From: Bosea sp. 29B
GTDB lineage: Bacteria; Pseudomonadota; Alphaproteobacteria; Rhizobiales; Beijerinckiaceae
Length of the DNA: 64,000 nt
NCBI RefSeq assembly: GCF_902506165.1
Contig: NZ_LR733817.1
Coordinates: 2,720,001-2,784,000 of the forward strand
Direction: 5' to 3'
The notes beneath the pieces were generated by a model that saw only the letters and a program-made list of their open reading frames with translations, had not been told where the DNA came from and searched no databases. A program made the translations under genes and the position numbers. Shown piece by piece: positions 36,588-44,774 of this stretch. The stretch's first letter is position 1; every line of letters starts with the position of its first letter.

Positions 36588-36601
36588 TTAACCTCGATCA
36601 A
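36588..36601 (+). promoter_or_regulatory. FNR/FixK-type box upstream of type II GAPDH
   Basis: TTAAC-CTCG-ATCAA. The right half-site is perfect. Predicted plus-strand transcript start near 36636, ATG at 36729. It could also have served the interrupted gene on the minus strand. The rest of 36377-36728 shows nothing else recognisable. Confidence 0.62.
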
Positions 36602-36728
36602 GGATGACTTGCGACGACGCGCGCAGGCTCATGCGGCGGCAACAAGATGCGATGTCGAGGCGATTTCCACCGATCGACAGGACTGGCGGTGGTCCCTAGG
36701 TCAGGCAAACTTCACGAAGGGCGCTTCA

Positions 36729-37769
36729 ATGATAGGACGCAGTCCCGTCCGCGTTGCGGTCAATGGCTATGGCGTGATTGGCAAGCGCGTCGCCGATGCC
36801 GTGCGTTTGCAGGATGACATGGAGCTCGTCGGCGTATGCGATGTCGCCAGTGACTGGCGCCTGCGCTCGTTGGACCACAAAGGGATTCCACTCTACGGAG
36901 CCTCCGAGGAGACGGCCCGCAGCATGAACCAGGCTGGCCTTGCGGTCGCCGGCACCCTCGAGGCGCTCCTGCAAGCCGTCGACATCATCGTCGACTGCAC
37001 ACCCAAGCGCGTCGGCGCAGCCAACGTCCAGCATTACCGCGCCCGCGGCATCAAGTTCATCGTGCATGGCGGCGAAAAGCACGCCGTCACAGGGCACTCC
37101 TTCGTTGCAGACAGTTCCTTTACGACAGCGGTCGGCCGGGAATCGACGCGTGTCGTGTCGTGCAACACCACCTCCATCGTCCGCACGCTGTCAGCGCTGA
37201 AGCGCGCCGGTCTTCTGAAGCGAGCGCGCGGCACGCTCCTCAGGCGCGCCACCGACCCCTGGGAAAGCGATGCGGGCGGCATCATGAACACGCTCGTTCC
37301 CGAGCCGGAAATCCCAAGCCATCAGGGCCCGGATGCACGAAGCGTCGATCCGGAGCTCGATGTCGTCACCATGGCCGTCAAGGTGCCGGAAACGCTTGCG
37401 CACCTCCATTACTGGGTGGTGCAGCTGACACGCCCGGCAGAGAAGGAAGAGGTGCTTCAGGCCTTCCGGTCTTCGTCGCGGATCGCGCTGATCCGAACCG
37501 CGGACGGCCTCACCGCCATTAACACCGTCAAGGAGCTGATGGCCGACCTCGACCGCCCACGCGACAATCTCTACGAAGTGGCGCTTTGGGAAGACATGCT
37601 ACGCACGGAAGGCGACGAGGTGTTCTATGCCTATATGGTCGACAATCAGGCCATCGTCATTCCCGAGACGATCGACGCGATCCGCGCGCTGACCGGTCTC
37701 GCATCGGACGCTCACAGCTCCATCGCGCGCACGAATGCCTCCCTCGGCATTCGGCAGCGGTTTTTCTGA
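36729..37769 (+). CDS. Type II (archaeal-type) glyceraldehyde-3-phosphate dehydrogenase
   Basis: 346-residue NAD(P)-dependent dehydrogenase of the type II class first known from archaea, which oxidises glyceraldehyde 3-phosphate in glycolysis or works in reverse. N-terminal Rossmann motif VRVAVNGYGVIGKRVADAV; second NAD segment VDCTPKRVGAANVQHY; catalytic cysteine in VSCNTTSIVR (about residue 144). The C-terminal half contains the substrate-binding region and LYEVALWEDML. Start ATG 36729 with AAGG upstream. A bacterial organism would have its own type I enzyme, so this is probably a condition-specific copy. It forms an operon with the UbiB-like gene 42 bases downstream. Confidence 0.88.
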   Translation: MIGRSPVRVAVNGYGVIGKRVADAVRLQDDMELVGVCDVASDWRLRSLDHKGIPLYGASEETARSMNQAGLAVAGTLEALLQAVDIIVDCTPKRVGAANVQHYRARGIKFIVHGGEKHAVTGHSFVADSSFTTAVGRESTRVVSCNTTSIVRTLSALKRAGLLKRARGTLLRRATDPWESDAGGIMNTLVPEPEIPSHQGPDARSVDPELDVVTMAVKVPETLAHLHYWVVQLTRPAEKEEVLQAFRSSSRIALIRTADGLTAINTVKELMADLDRPRDNLYEVALWEDMLRTEGDEVFYAYMVDNQAIVIPETIDAIRALTGLASDAHSSIARTNASLGIRQRFF

Positions 37770-37811
37770 CGCGATGGCCGGAGTCCGTGATCAATACGGG
37801 CCGCCCCCTAA

Positions 37812-39410
37812 GTGATCGCCCGTTTCTTCAAGATCGTTGCCTCAGCATCTTCGCTGATCCTGCTCTATCTGGGCGAGCGCCGTCGCGGCGTCAGCGCCGA
37901 TGCGTCGGCCCTGCCGCTGCACCTGCGCCAGGCGCTCGACGATCTTGGCGCGACCTTCCTCAAGGTCGGCCAGGCCCTCAGCATGCGGCCAGACCTCCTC
38001 CCGGAGCCCTATCTGAGGCAGTTGCGGGACCTGCGCGAGCATGCCCGGCCGTTCTCGGCGCAGGAGGCCAAGCGCGAGCTGGACCGCGCCCTGCGACGCC
38101 CGCTTGACGAGGTCTTCCGGACATTCGAGAGCGAACCTTTCGCCGCTGCCTCGATCGCCCAGGTCCATCGCGCCACCCTGCGCGACGGACAGGACGTGAT
38201 CGTGAAGATCCGGCGCCCGCAGATGCGCGAGCGCATCGACGGCGACATGCGCATTCTGATTGTCGTTGCCAAATGCGCCGGCGCATTGGTTCCCGGCCTG
38301 CGCCGCTTTCAACTCCAGCGCCTCGCCGGCGAGATGCGGGCCAATCTCATTCGCGAGACGGACCTCCTACAGGAAGCCCGCAACATCCGCCGCTTCGGCG
38401 AGGCCTACAAACAGCGCTCGGACGTCTATGTGCCCGCAGCGTTCGAAGCGCTGTGCAGCGAGGCGATCCTCGTCCAGGTGATGAGCCATGGCCGATCGAT
38501 CGAGGATCCAGTCGCGATGCGGGACGGTCCCAGGATCGCGGGCGTTCTGGTCGATTTCTATCTCGAGCAGCTGTTGAAGACCGGGCTCTTTCATGGCGAT
38601 CCGCATCCCGGCAACCTCTTCCTGATGGAGGACGGTCGACTCTGCTTTCATGATTTCGGGCTCGTCGGTTATCTCGATCGCACGACTCGGCGCAACCTCG
38701 GGATCTTCCTTCAGGCCTTCGTTCAACAGGACGCCGGATGGATGCTCGACGCGGCAATCGAGCTTTCTCTGATCGACCGCAAGGCGGAACGAACGCCTTT
38801 CGTGCGGGGCATCGAAGAGATACTCAGCGACTATTCATCGCTGCCGCTGAAGGATTGGTCGATCGCCGATGCCTTCCTCAGAGTGATGCGGCTCGGCGAT
38901 GGCGCCCATGTCGCCGTGCCCTACAATCTCATGGTCCTGGTGCGCGCGCTCTTCCTCATCGAGGGTTGCCTGCGCCGGCTGGATCCGGACTTCAACGTCC
39001 TTGACAACCTCATCGCCAAGGGCGAGGCCGCGATCGCTCACACCCTGGGCGGCCGGCCCGATCGCGCCGCGATGGCGCGTCTCAAGACCGAGCTGGCGCT
39101 TTCAGCCCAGGACCTGCCCGCGCTGCTGGCCTCGCTCCTGCATCGCGCCCATGAAGACGGAAAAACACCAGCTTTCGGCCTGCGCGTCGAGCATTCGGAA
39201 GAGATGGAGCGGGGGCTTGATCGACGCGCGGGACTCATGGCGCTGGCGCTCCTGGCGATCGGCATCCTCATCGCCTCCGCGCTGCTCGCGCTGGCGCGCG
39301 TCGGACCGGTCGTGCTCGGCGTGCCGGCAGCCGCCCTGGCCGGATTCGCCGTGGCGCTCTGGCTTTGCCGTCGCGTCGTGCGATCGGCGAACTCGCTCTG
39401 GCGGCGCTGA
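37812..39410 (+). CDS. ABC1/AarF/UbiB family atypical kinase
   Basis: 532-residue membrane-associated protein of the UbiB/ADCK family, linked to ubiquinone biosynthesis or lipid homeostasis. Family motifs: KxGQ in LGATFLKVGQALSMRPDLLP (about 45-62), the Ala-rich loop FAAASIAQVHRA, catalytic HGDPHPGNLF (about 255-264) and metal-binding FHDFGLVG. Two C-terminal membrane helices (about 475-515) anchor it. The GTG at 37812 is used; no ATG lies nearby. Cotranscribed with type II GAPDH. Its 3' end faces the minus-strand DUF6629 gene 13 bases away. Confidence 0.9.
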   Translation: MIARFFKIVASASSLILLYLGERRRGVSADASALPLHLRQALDDLGATFLKVGQALSMRPDLLPEPYLRQLRDLREHARPFSAQEAKRELDRALRRPLDEVFRTFESEPFAAASIAQVHRATLRDGQDVIVKIRRPQMRERIDGDMRILIVVAKCAGALVPGLRRFQLQRLAGEMRANLIRETDLLQEARNIRRFGEAYKQRSDVYVPAAFEALCSEAILVQVMSHGRSIEDPVAMRDGPRIAGVLVDFYLEQLLKTGLFHGDPHPGNLFLMEDGRLCFHDFGLVGYLDRTTRRNLGIFLQAFVQQDAGWMLDAAIELSLIDRKAERTPFVRGIEEILSDYSSLPLKDWSIADAFLRVMRLGDGAHVAVPYNLMVLVRALFLIEGCLRRLDPDFNVLDNLIAKGEAAIAHTLGGRPDRAAMARLKTELALSAQDLPALLASLLHRAHEDGKTPAFGLRVEHSEEMERGLDRRAGLMALALLAIGILIASALLALARVGPVVLGVPAAALAGFAVALWLCRRVVRSANSLWRR

Positions 39411-39423
39411 AGCTCCCGCGCGA

Positions 39424-40095
39424 TCACGCCAAGGCGGGCGTGGGCCGCCGCCGGCGCCACATCAGCGCCAGCAGATAGGCGGAGATCACCGCACCGCCAA
39501 AGCAGAATACCGAAATATAGGCGAAGGAAAAGAACACATAGGTGACGATGAGGACGCCAGCGACCAGCAGGCCGAATACCTTGATCTCCCGGCTGCGCAC
39601 CAGCAGGAACGGGACAATGATGACGCTCACGTAGACCGCGTAGGTCACGGTCCGCGACACGAGCCCGTCGAGCAGGTTGATGTCCTGGTAGCGGACGGCC
39701 CAACGCAGGAAGGTCGTCGTCAACCAGCCGTCGTGAACAAAGTACGGAATGAACTGCAGGCCGCCCAGCATCGCGCCGGCGATGACGAACAGCAGGATGA
39801 CGTTCCGCCGCGCGCCGCTTTCGAGGAAATAGGCCGAGACCGGCACCCAAATCGGCCAGGCGATCCAGGTGAAAAACATATAGAGGAGCGAGTATTGTGC
39901 GACGTGATGCGCATTGCCGGCACGGCCCTCAATCCAGATCAGCCCTTCCACCAATTGCTGCAGTCCGAAGAGAAAAGGCAGAGTCGCGATCATCAGGTAG
40001 CGGCGATCCCGCCGCCAGGCGGAGGCGGCGGCAACCGCCCCGGTCGGGATGAGAACGGCCGCGGCGCCCAGACTGACCTCTGCCGACAGGCACAT
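39424..40095 (-). CDS. DUF6629 family membrane protein
   Basis: 223-residue protein with about seven membrane helices and the N-terminal signature MCLSAEVSL, followed by LPFLFGLQQLVEGLIW; both are typical of the DUF6629 family (MCFSA-type start). Role unknown. It begins one base after the dehydrogenase stop and is the last gene of the DUF2934-glgP-CBS-dehydrogenase operon. Confidence 0.8.
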   Translation of the reverse strand: MCLSAEVSLGAAAVLIPTGAVAAASAWRRDRRYLMIATLPFLFGLQQLVEGLIWIEGRAGNAHHVAQYSLLYMFFTWIAWPIWVPVSAYFLESGARRNVILLFVIAGAMLGGLQFIPYFVHDGWLTTTFLRWAVRYQDINLLDGLVSRTVTYAVYVSVIIVPFLLVRSREIKVFGLLVAGVLIVTYVFFSFAYISVFCFGGAVISAYLLALMWRRRRPTPALA

Positions 40096-40096
40096 C

Positions 40097-41107
40097 TCAG
40101 CCGGCCTGGACCAGGTCGACGGAGCGACCGGCCGCGAACCCTTCGATGTTGGCGATAGTGGTCTCTATGATCCGCCGGAGAGCAGAGTCGGTGTTGTAGG
40201 CATTGTGCGGCGTGATCAGAACGTTCGGAAATCGCAGCAGCACATGGTTGGCGACCAGCGCCTTGAGATCGGACGCATCAACCGCCTTGTCCTGGCGGAA
40301 GATCTCGGCTTCTTCCCGGATCAGCGGCTCCTGGGGTAACACGTCGAGACCAACCGCCCGCAGCTTGCCGCTTGCCAGCGCCCGCACCAGCGCCTCGGTA
40401 TCGACCACGTTGCCGCGCGCCGTGTTGATGAGGATGGCGCCATCCTTCATGGTTGCGAACTGCTGGTCGCCGATCAGCCCCACGGTCGTCGGCGATGACG
40501 GCACATGCAGCGTCACGACATCGGCGAGCGCCAGGATTTCGTCGAGCGCGCCATAGGTGAATCCCAGCCGCGTCGCGGCCGCGTGGTCCTCTACTTGGTC
40601 GAAGGCCAACACCTTCATGCCGAAGCCGCGCGCGATCTCAATCGTGCGGCGGCCGATGCGCCCCGTCCCGACGACCGCGATGACCTTGTCGCGCAATTCG
40701 AGACCGCGCACGCCAGCCATCGAGAAGCCGCCACGGCGGGTCAGCGCAACGCTCTCGACAATGTTGCGGGCGAGCGCCAGCAGGAGCGCGAAGGCATGCT
40801 CGGCGACCGTCGCATCCCCATAGTCCGGGACATTGGCAACGGCGACCCCCTGTTCGCGGCAGGCGTCGAGGTCGATATGATCGTATCCCGCCGATCGGGT
40901 CGCAATGAGCTTCAGATCGGGCAGTCGGTTGATGATGCGGGCATCGAGGCGCGAGGCCACGAAGGGGCTGATTGCCTCGGCATCCTTGAAGTCATCGACT
41001 GTCGAGATGTTGAGCGGAACTGTCGTGCAGCGGACATCGTGCAGACGCATCAGTGTTGCGCAAGCCTTCTTTTCCCAATCCTCCGCCTCGAACAGAACAA
41101 CCCTCAT
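40097..41107 (-). CDS. D-2-hydroxyacid dehydrogenase (D-lactate dehydrogenase-like)
   Basis: NAD-dependent dehydrogenase of 336 residues. Nucleotide fold GTGRIGRRTIEIA (about 150-162); catalytic Arg in NTARGNVVDTEAL, Glu in DVLPQEPLI and His in LITPHNAYNT. The DATVAEHAFALLLALARNI helix and YDHIDLDACREQGVAVANVP are typical of LdhA-type D-lactate dehydrogenases. It would reduce pyruvate to D-lactate and re-oxidise NADH during fermentation, which fits its place after glucan phosphorylase; the exact substrate is not proven. The start overlaps the CBS gene stop by four bases. Confidence 0.88.
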   Translation of the reverse strand: MRVVLFEAEDWEKKACATLMRLHDVRCTTVPLNISTVDDFKDAEAISPFVASRLDARIINRLPDLKLIATRSAGYDHIDLDACREQGVAVANVPDYGDATVAEHAFALLLALARNIVESVALTRRGGFSMAGVRGLELRDKVIAVVGTGRIGRRTIEIARGFGMKVLAFDQVEDHAAATRLGFTYGALDEILALADVVTLHVPSSPTTVGLIGDQQFATMKDGAILINTARGNVVDTEALVRALASGKLRAVGLDVLPQEPLIREEAEIFRQDKAVDASDLKALVANHVLLRFPNVLITPHNAYNTDSALRRIIETTIANIEGFAAGRSVDLVQAG

Positions 41108-41757
41108 TCACGCTCCTTCTCGACTGTCAGTTCGTCCTTAAACCCCGATCCGACGACGCTGTCGACCACCATCCGCACGACCTCGAGCTCTGCGGGCGAC
41201 CCCATTGCGCCGGCCACGCGCACCCTGCCAGCCTCGACGTGAAGTTCCGGCTGACGGCTCAAGACGTTCCCGGCCTCCGCGAGGCGGGCGTGTAGCGCGC
41301 GGCGGACCGCCTCGTCGCCCCTGATTTCGGCGTCCGGCCCGCCCGTTGCGATGGCCTTGAGCAGATCCGCCCGGCTGACGATGCCCACCAGCTGCGGGTC
41401 GCGGACATCCGGCAGGCGCTTGATCCGGTGAACGCCGAGCAGCATCGCCGCCTTGGATAGCGGGGCGTCTTCCCCGATCGTGAGGACTGGCGACGACATC
41501 AGCGCGCCAACCTTCCAGCTCCGGCTTTGGACATAGGCACGGGCGCGCTCCGGCGCCCCTCCGTCGCCGAGCGGTGTTCCAAGCTCGGAGCGTCGCAGCA
41601 GGTCGCCCTCGGTCACCAAGCCGACCAAGGCCCCGCCGTCATCGAGCACCGGCAGGCCGCTGACATGTTCGGCGAGCATGATCTGCGCTGCGTGCCAGAC
41701 GCTGTGCTCGGGGCTGATTGTCACCAGCCGGGTCGACATCACATCGCGCACATACAT
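41104..41757 (-). CDS. CBS-domain pair with C-terminal BON domain
   Basis: 217-residue regulatory-type protein: two CBS motifs (about 1-60 and 80-140; MYVRDVMSTRLVTISPEHSVWHAAQIML and VGALMSSPVLTIGEDAPLSKAAMLL) that normally bind adenine nucleotides, then a BON domain (about 145-215, with RRALHARLAEAG and AELEVVRMVVDSVVGSGFKDEL). It probably senses energy charge; the target is unknown. It starts 13 bases after glgP and overlaps the dehydrogenase. Confidence 0.88.
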   Translation of the reverse strand: MYVRDVMSTRLVTISPEHSVWHAAQIMLAEHVSGLPVLDDGGALVGLVTEGDLLRRSELGTPLGDGGAPERARAYVQSRSWKVGALMSSPVLTIGEDAPLSKAAMLLGVHRIKRLPDVRDPQLVGIVSRADLLKAIATGGPDAEIRGDEAVRRALHARLAEAGNVLSRQPELHVEAGRVRVAGAMGSPAELEVVRMVVDSVVGSGFKDELTVEKERE

Positions 41758-41770
41758 CGCTCGTCCCCCG

Positions 41771-43465
41771 TCAACGCAGATAGGCTTCGGTGACGTAGCG
41801 CCGCATCATCCGATGAGAATTGAAGGACGGGCCGATCTTGCTGATCGCCTGCTTCATCATCCAGATCCAGCGTCCACGATCACTGTGATAGAGCGGGAGC
41901 ACCACATCCCGCAGCTTCTGGTAAAGCGCGCCCGCATCGCTCGCCTCGACGCCGTTGCCGGCGATCGACCAGCCCGTCACGCCGTCGACGCATCCCTCGA
42001 CCCACCACCCATCAAGGACGCTGAGATTGAGCGCGCCGTTGATGGCCGCTTTCATGCCGCTGGTGCCCGATGCCTCGAGCGGCGGCTGCGGCGTGTTCAA
42101 CCACACATCGCAGCCGGCCACCAAGGCCGCGCCGATGTCGAGATTGTAACCGGGGATGAACGCGGCAGGGATCACGCCGTCGAGCACATCGATATGCGCT
42201 CCAAGCGCCCGGATCGCCTCCTGCCCGCCGCCGTCGCTCGGATGGGCCAGGCCGGCGAGAACGATCTGGAACGGTTGACCTTTGGCGATCTCGCGCAGCC
42301 TTTCCATGTCGGAGAAAATGAGTTCGGGGCGTTTGTAGGCCGTCATGCGCCGCGCATATCCAATCAGCGGCAGGTCGAGACGCAACTGCCTCCGATTTGT
42401 CTGAGCGATCCGCGCCAGCAGATCGCTCTTGGCTTCCTCGTGGGCCGACCACAGTGCCCCATCGTCGATTTGATCGGCGAAGGCGAGCACTTCCGGCTCA
42501 TGCGCCCAATTGGAAAACTGCTGCTCGAAGAGCCTGGCGATTGCGCCATGCGTCCATCGATGCACATGAACGCCGTTGGTGATCGAGGCGATCGTATAAC
42601 CTGGAAAGAGCTTTCGCGTCGTCTCGGCGTGCCGGCGCGCGACGCCGTTCACATAGCCGCTGAGGTTCATCGCCAAACGAGTCATGTTGAGCCGATCAGA
42701 GCCGGCGAGGCGCGTCAGGACTTCGCGCTCGACATAGTCGCCAAGCACACGCTGAACGAGGTCATAATCGAACTTGTCGAAGCCGGCTTCCACCGGCGTG
42801 TGCGTCGTGAACACGCACCGCTCCCGGACTCCCGGGATGTCATAGCCAAGCATCGGGTCCGCGGCGCGGCCACCGTCGAGTTGCTGGGTCGCGCGCAGCA
42901 GGGGCAAGGTCAGCAGGGCCGCATGACCTTCATTGAGATGATATTTCTCGATGCTGAAGCCGAGCGCGCGCAGCACGCTCTGACCGCCGATCCCGAGCAC
43001 GATCTCCTGCTTCAGTCGATAAGCTTGATCGCCGCCATAGAGCGCATCGGTGATCCGGCGGTCCTCGATCGCATTCTGATCGAGATCGGTGTCGAGCAGC
43101 AGAACTGGAATGACATGCCCGAGGGGGCATTCCAATGCATGAAGCCACGGGCGCACCCAGACGGAACGCCCTTCGATCGATACGGCCACCATCTGTGGCA
43201 ACGCCGTCGCAAAGTCCTGCGGCGACCACGGATCGGGATGACCGACTTGCGCATGGCGCGCGTCGATCTCCTGCCGCACGTAACCCTGGCGGCTCACGAG
43301 CGTGACGAACACCATAGGCAGATCGAGGTCCGCCGCCGAGCGTGCCGAATCCCCGGCGAGCACACCCAGCCCGCCGCTGTAGGTGTGCATCTCGGTGCGA
43401 AGCGCGATCTCCATCGAGAAATAGGCAAACCGCGCGCGACGGATCGATCGATCGAGGAAATTCAA
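41771..43465 (-). CDS. glgP: Alpha-glucan (glycogen) phosphorylase, short type
   Basis: Releases glucose 1-phosphate from glycogen or maltodextrins using phosphate and pyridoxal phosphate. It belongs to the short bacterial/archaeal family (564 residues, versus about 800 in the E. coli type). Visible features: FAYFSMEIALRTEMHTYSGGLGVLAGD (about 13-39), YHLNEGHAALL, FTTHTPVEAGFDKF, ITNGVHVHRW, YARRMTAYKRPELIF and the PLP-site region PPLEASGTSGMKAAINGALNLS (about 480-501). Starting glycolysis by phosphorolysis saves one ATP per glucose, useful under low oxygen. Second gene of its operon, 60 bases after DUF2934. Confidence 0.93.
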   Translation of the reverse strand: MNFLDRSIRRARFAYFSMEIALRTEMHTYSGGLGVLAGDSARSAADLDLPMVFVTLVSRQGYVRQEIDARHAQVGHPDPWSPQDFATALPQMVAVSIEGRSVWVRPWLHALECPLGHVIPVLLLDTDLDQNAIEDRRITDALYGGDQAYRLKQEIVLGIGGQSVLRALGFSIEKYHLNEGHAALLTLPLLRATQQLDGGRAADPMLGYDIPGVRERCVFTTHTPVEAGFDKFDYDLVQRVLGDYVEREVLTRLAGSDRLNMTRLAMNLSGYVNGVARRHAETTRKLFPGYTIASITNGVHVHRWTHGAIARLFEQQFSNWAHEPEVLAFADQIDDGALWSAHEEAKSDLLARIAQTNRRQLRLDLPLIGYARRMTAYKRPELIFSDMERLREIAKGQPFQIVLAGLAHPSDGGGQEAIRALGAHIDVLDGVIPAAFIPGYNLDIGAALVAGCDVWLNTPQPPLEASGTSGMKAAINGALNLSVLDGWWVEGCVDGVTGWSIAGNGVEASDAGALYQKLRDVVLPLYHSDRGRWIWMMKQAISKIGPSFNSHRMMRRYVTEAYLR

Positions 43466-43525
43466 CTGTGCACCTCCGGCATGAGGCCGGCCCCACGCGT
43501 CGGCGCCCTTCGGTCGGACGACGAG

Positions 43526-43729
43526 CTATTTCTTCTTCTTGCTTGCCACGGCAGCTTCGTCCGTCGCCTCCGGGCTAGGTCCCTCTCCGACGATCTCGGA
43601 TTCGGCGCGCAGCCAGTGCTCCAGATCGTGGCCTTCCGGACAGCCCTCATGCACCCAGATCTCATAGGCGCGCAGCTCAATCTTCGGCCGAAGGATATCC
43701 TGCTCGGCAGCGGCGTCGGTTTCGGACAT
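43526..43729 (-). CDS. DUF2934 small protein
   Basis: 67 residues; the family core IELRAYEIWVHEGCPEGHDLEHWLRAE is clear, followed by a Lys-rich tail. Role unknown. DUF2934 genes are often found beside glycogen and trehalose genes in rhizobia. First gene of the five-gene operon behind the box at 43805-43818. Confidence 0.88.
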   Translation of the reverse strand: MSETDAAAEQDILRPKIELRAYEIWVHEGCPEGHDLEHWLRAESEIVGEGPSPEATDEAAVASKKKK

Positions 43730-43804
43730 GATCGTCGGGCTCCTTCTTCAATGTCTGACCTCACCAGGCGCCCGGCAGCATGGGCCTGAGGTGGCCGGTC
43801 ATCG

Positions 43805-43818
43805 TTGATGGATGTTAA
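43805..43818 (-). promoter_or_regulatory. FNR/FixK-type box upstream of DUF2934-glgP operon
   Basis: Plus strand TTGAT-GGAT-GTTAA. Predicted minus-strand transcript start near 43770, 41 bases before the ATG at 43729. Last box of the island. Confidence 0.58.
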
Positions 43819-43840
43819 AGATCAGCGCCCGCCGCACCTT

Positions 43841-44299
43841 TCAGTAGCGCGCAAAGATTTGCCGCCCGCGCGCACCAAAGAGCACCACGTCGTATCGGTC
43901 CGGTGGACCGCCGGTCTCCATGCCGGGAGAGCCGATAGGCATGCCGGCGACCGCAAGGCCTGTCGCAGTCGGCCGTTGGGCAAGAACGCGCAAAATCTCC
44001 TGCGCCGGAACATGACCCTCGATCACGTAGCCCCCGACCATCGCTGTGTGGCAGGATTGCAGATCGTCCGGCACGCCGAGCCGCGCCTTGAAAGGCGTGA
44101 GATCGTCCAGCAGCTTTTCCTCGATGGAAAACCCAGCCCGACGAAGATGGGCGATCCAGGCCGAGCAGCAGCCGCAGCTTGGCGAGCGCGTCACCTCAAT
44201 CGAGGTGCCCGAAGCCGACACGGATGTGCTGCCAAGCGTGACGAGCGACGCGCCAAGTCCCGCGGCAAGGCTCATGAGTGTCCGGCGGCTGAAGTTCAC
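43841..44299 (-). CDS. DUF411 exported metal-binding protein
   Basis: 152-residue periplasmic protein. N-terminal signal with a twin-arginine-like MNFSRRTLMSLAAG (cleavage near 30), then the DUF411 core: SPSCGCCSAWIAHLRRAGF, SCHTAMVGGYVIEGHVPAQEI and GMPIGSPGME. The CGCC motif, the later SCH and the Met/Gly residues are probable copper ligands. Third gene of the copA-cueR-DUF411 operon, 37 bases after cueR. Confidence 0.9.
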   Translation of the reverse strand: MNFSRRTLMSLAAGLGASLVTLGSTSVSASGTSIEVTRSPSCGCCSAWIAHLRRAGFSIEEKLLDDLTPFKARLGVPDDLQSCHTAMVGGYVIEGHVPAQEILRVLAQRPTATGLAVAGMPIGSPGMETGGPPDRYDVVLFGARGRQIFARY

Positions 44300-44336
44300 G
44301 GTGTTCTCCTTCGATGCGATATCGTCTCAAGCTCGA

Positions 44337-44774
44337 TCATGGCGCACTATCGATGGCGCCACGCGAGCGTCGCGGCTTGCCAACCTCGCCCAGTTCCAGA
44401 TCCGCAAGGATCGGGCAGTCGGGCCGGTTGTCTCCCGAGCAGCACGACGCCAGATGCTCCAGCGTCGCAGCCATTTCCTCCATCTCCTGGATCCGTCGGC
44501 GCAGGTCGGCGATGCGTGCGAGCGCGATCCGCTTCACATCGGCGCTTTGCCGGCTGCGGTCCCGCCAGAGCTGCAACAGGTCCTCGATCTCCGCCATCGT
44601 GAAGCCGAGGTCGCGCGACCGCCTCACGAAATGCAGCATGTGCACGTCGGTGGCTGAGTAGTCGCGATAGCCGGCCGTCGTTCTGCCTGCCTTGGGGATC
44701 AGCCCGCTCTGCTCGTAGTACCGGATCATCTTTGCGCTGACGCCTGAAGCGCGCGCCGCCTCGCCGATATTCAT
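44337..44774 (-). CDS. cueR: MerR family copper regulator CueR/HmrR
   Basis: 145-residue Cu(I)-sensing activator. N-terminal MerR helix-turn-helix ([25 protein letters not shown]), dimer helix, and a C-terminal metal loop with C-C-x7-C ([14 protein letters not shown], about 110-123), the CueR-type thiol pair. It overlaps the copA stop by four bases, so it is autoregulated through the copA promoter. Its likely operators are at 47370-47393 and 47416-47440. Confidence 0.93.
   Translation of the reverse strand: MNIGEAARASGVSAKMIRYYEQSGLIPKAGRTTAGYRDYSATDVHMLHFVRRSRDLGFTMAEIEDLLQLWRDRSRQSADVKRIALARIADLRRRIQEMEEMAATLEHLASCCSGDNRPDCPILADLELGEVGKPRRSRGAIDSAP

Noticed and set aside
41678..43789. Open frame of 703 codons on the plus strand
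   Set aside because: Antisense of glgP and the CBS gene; low-quality composition.
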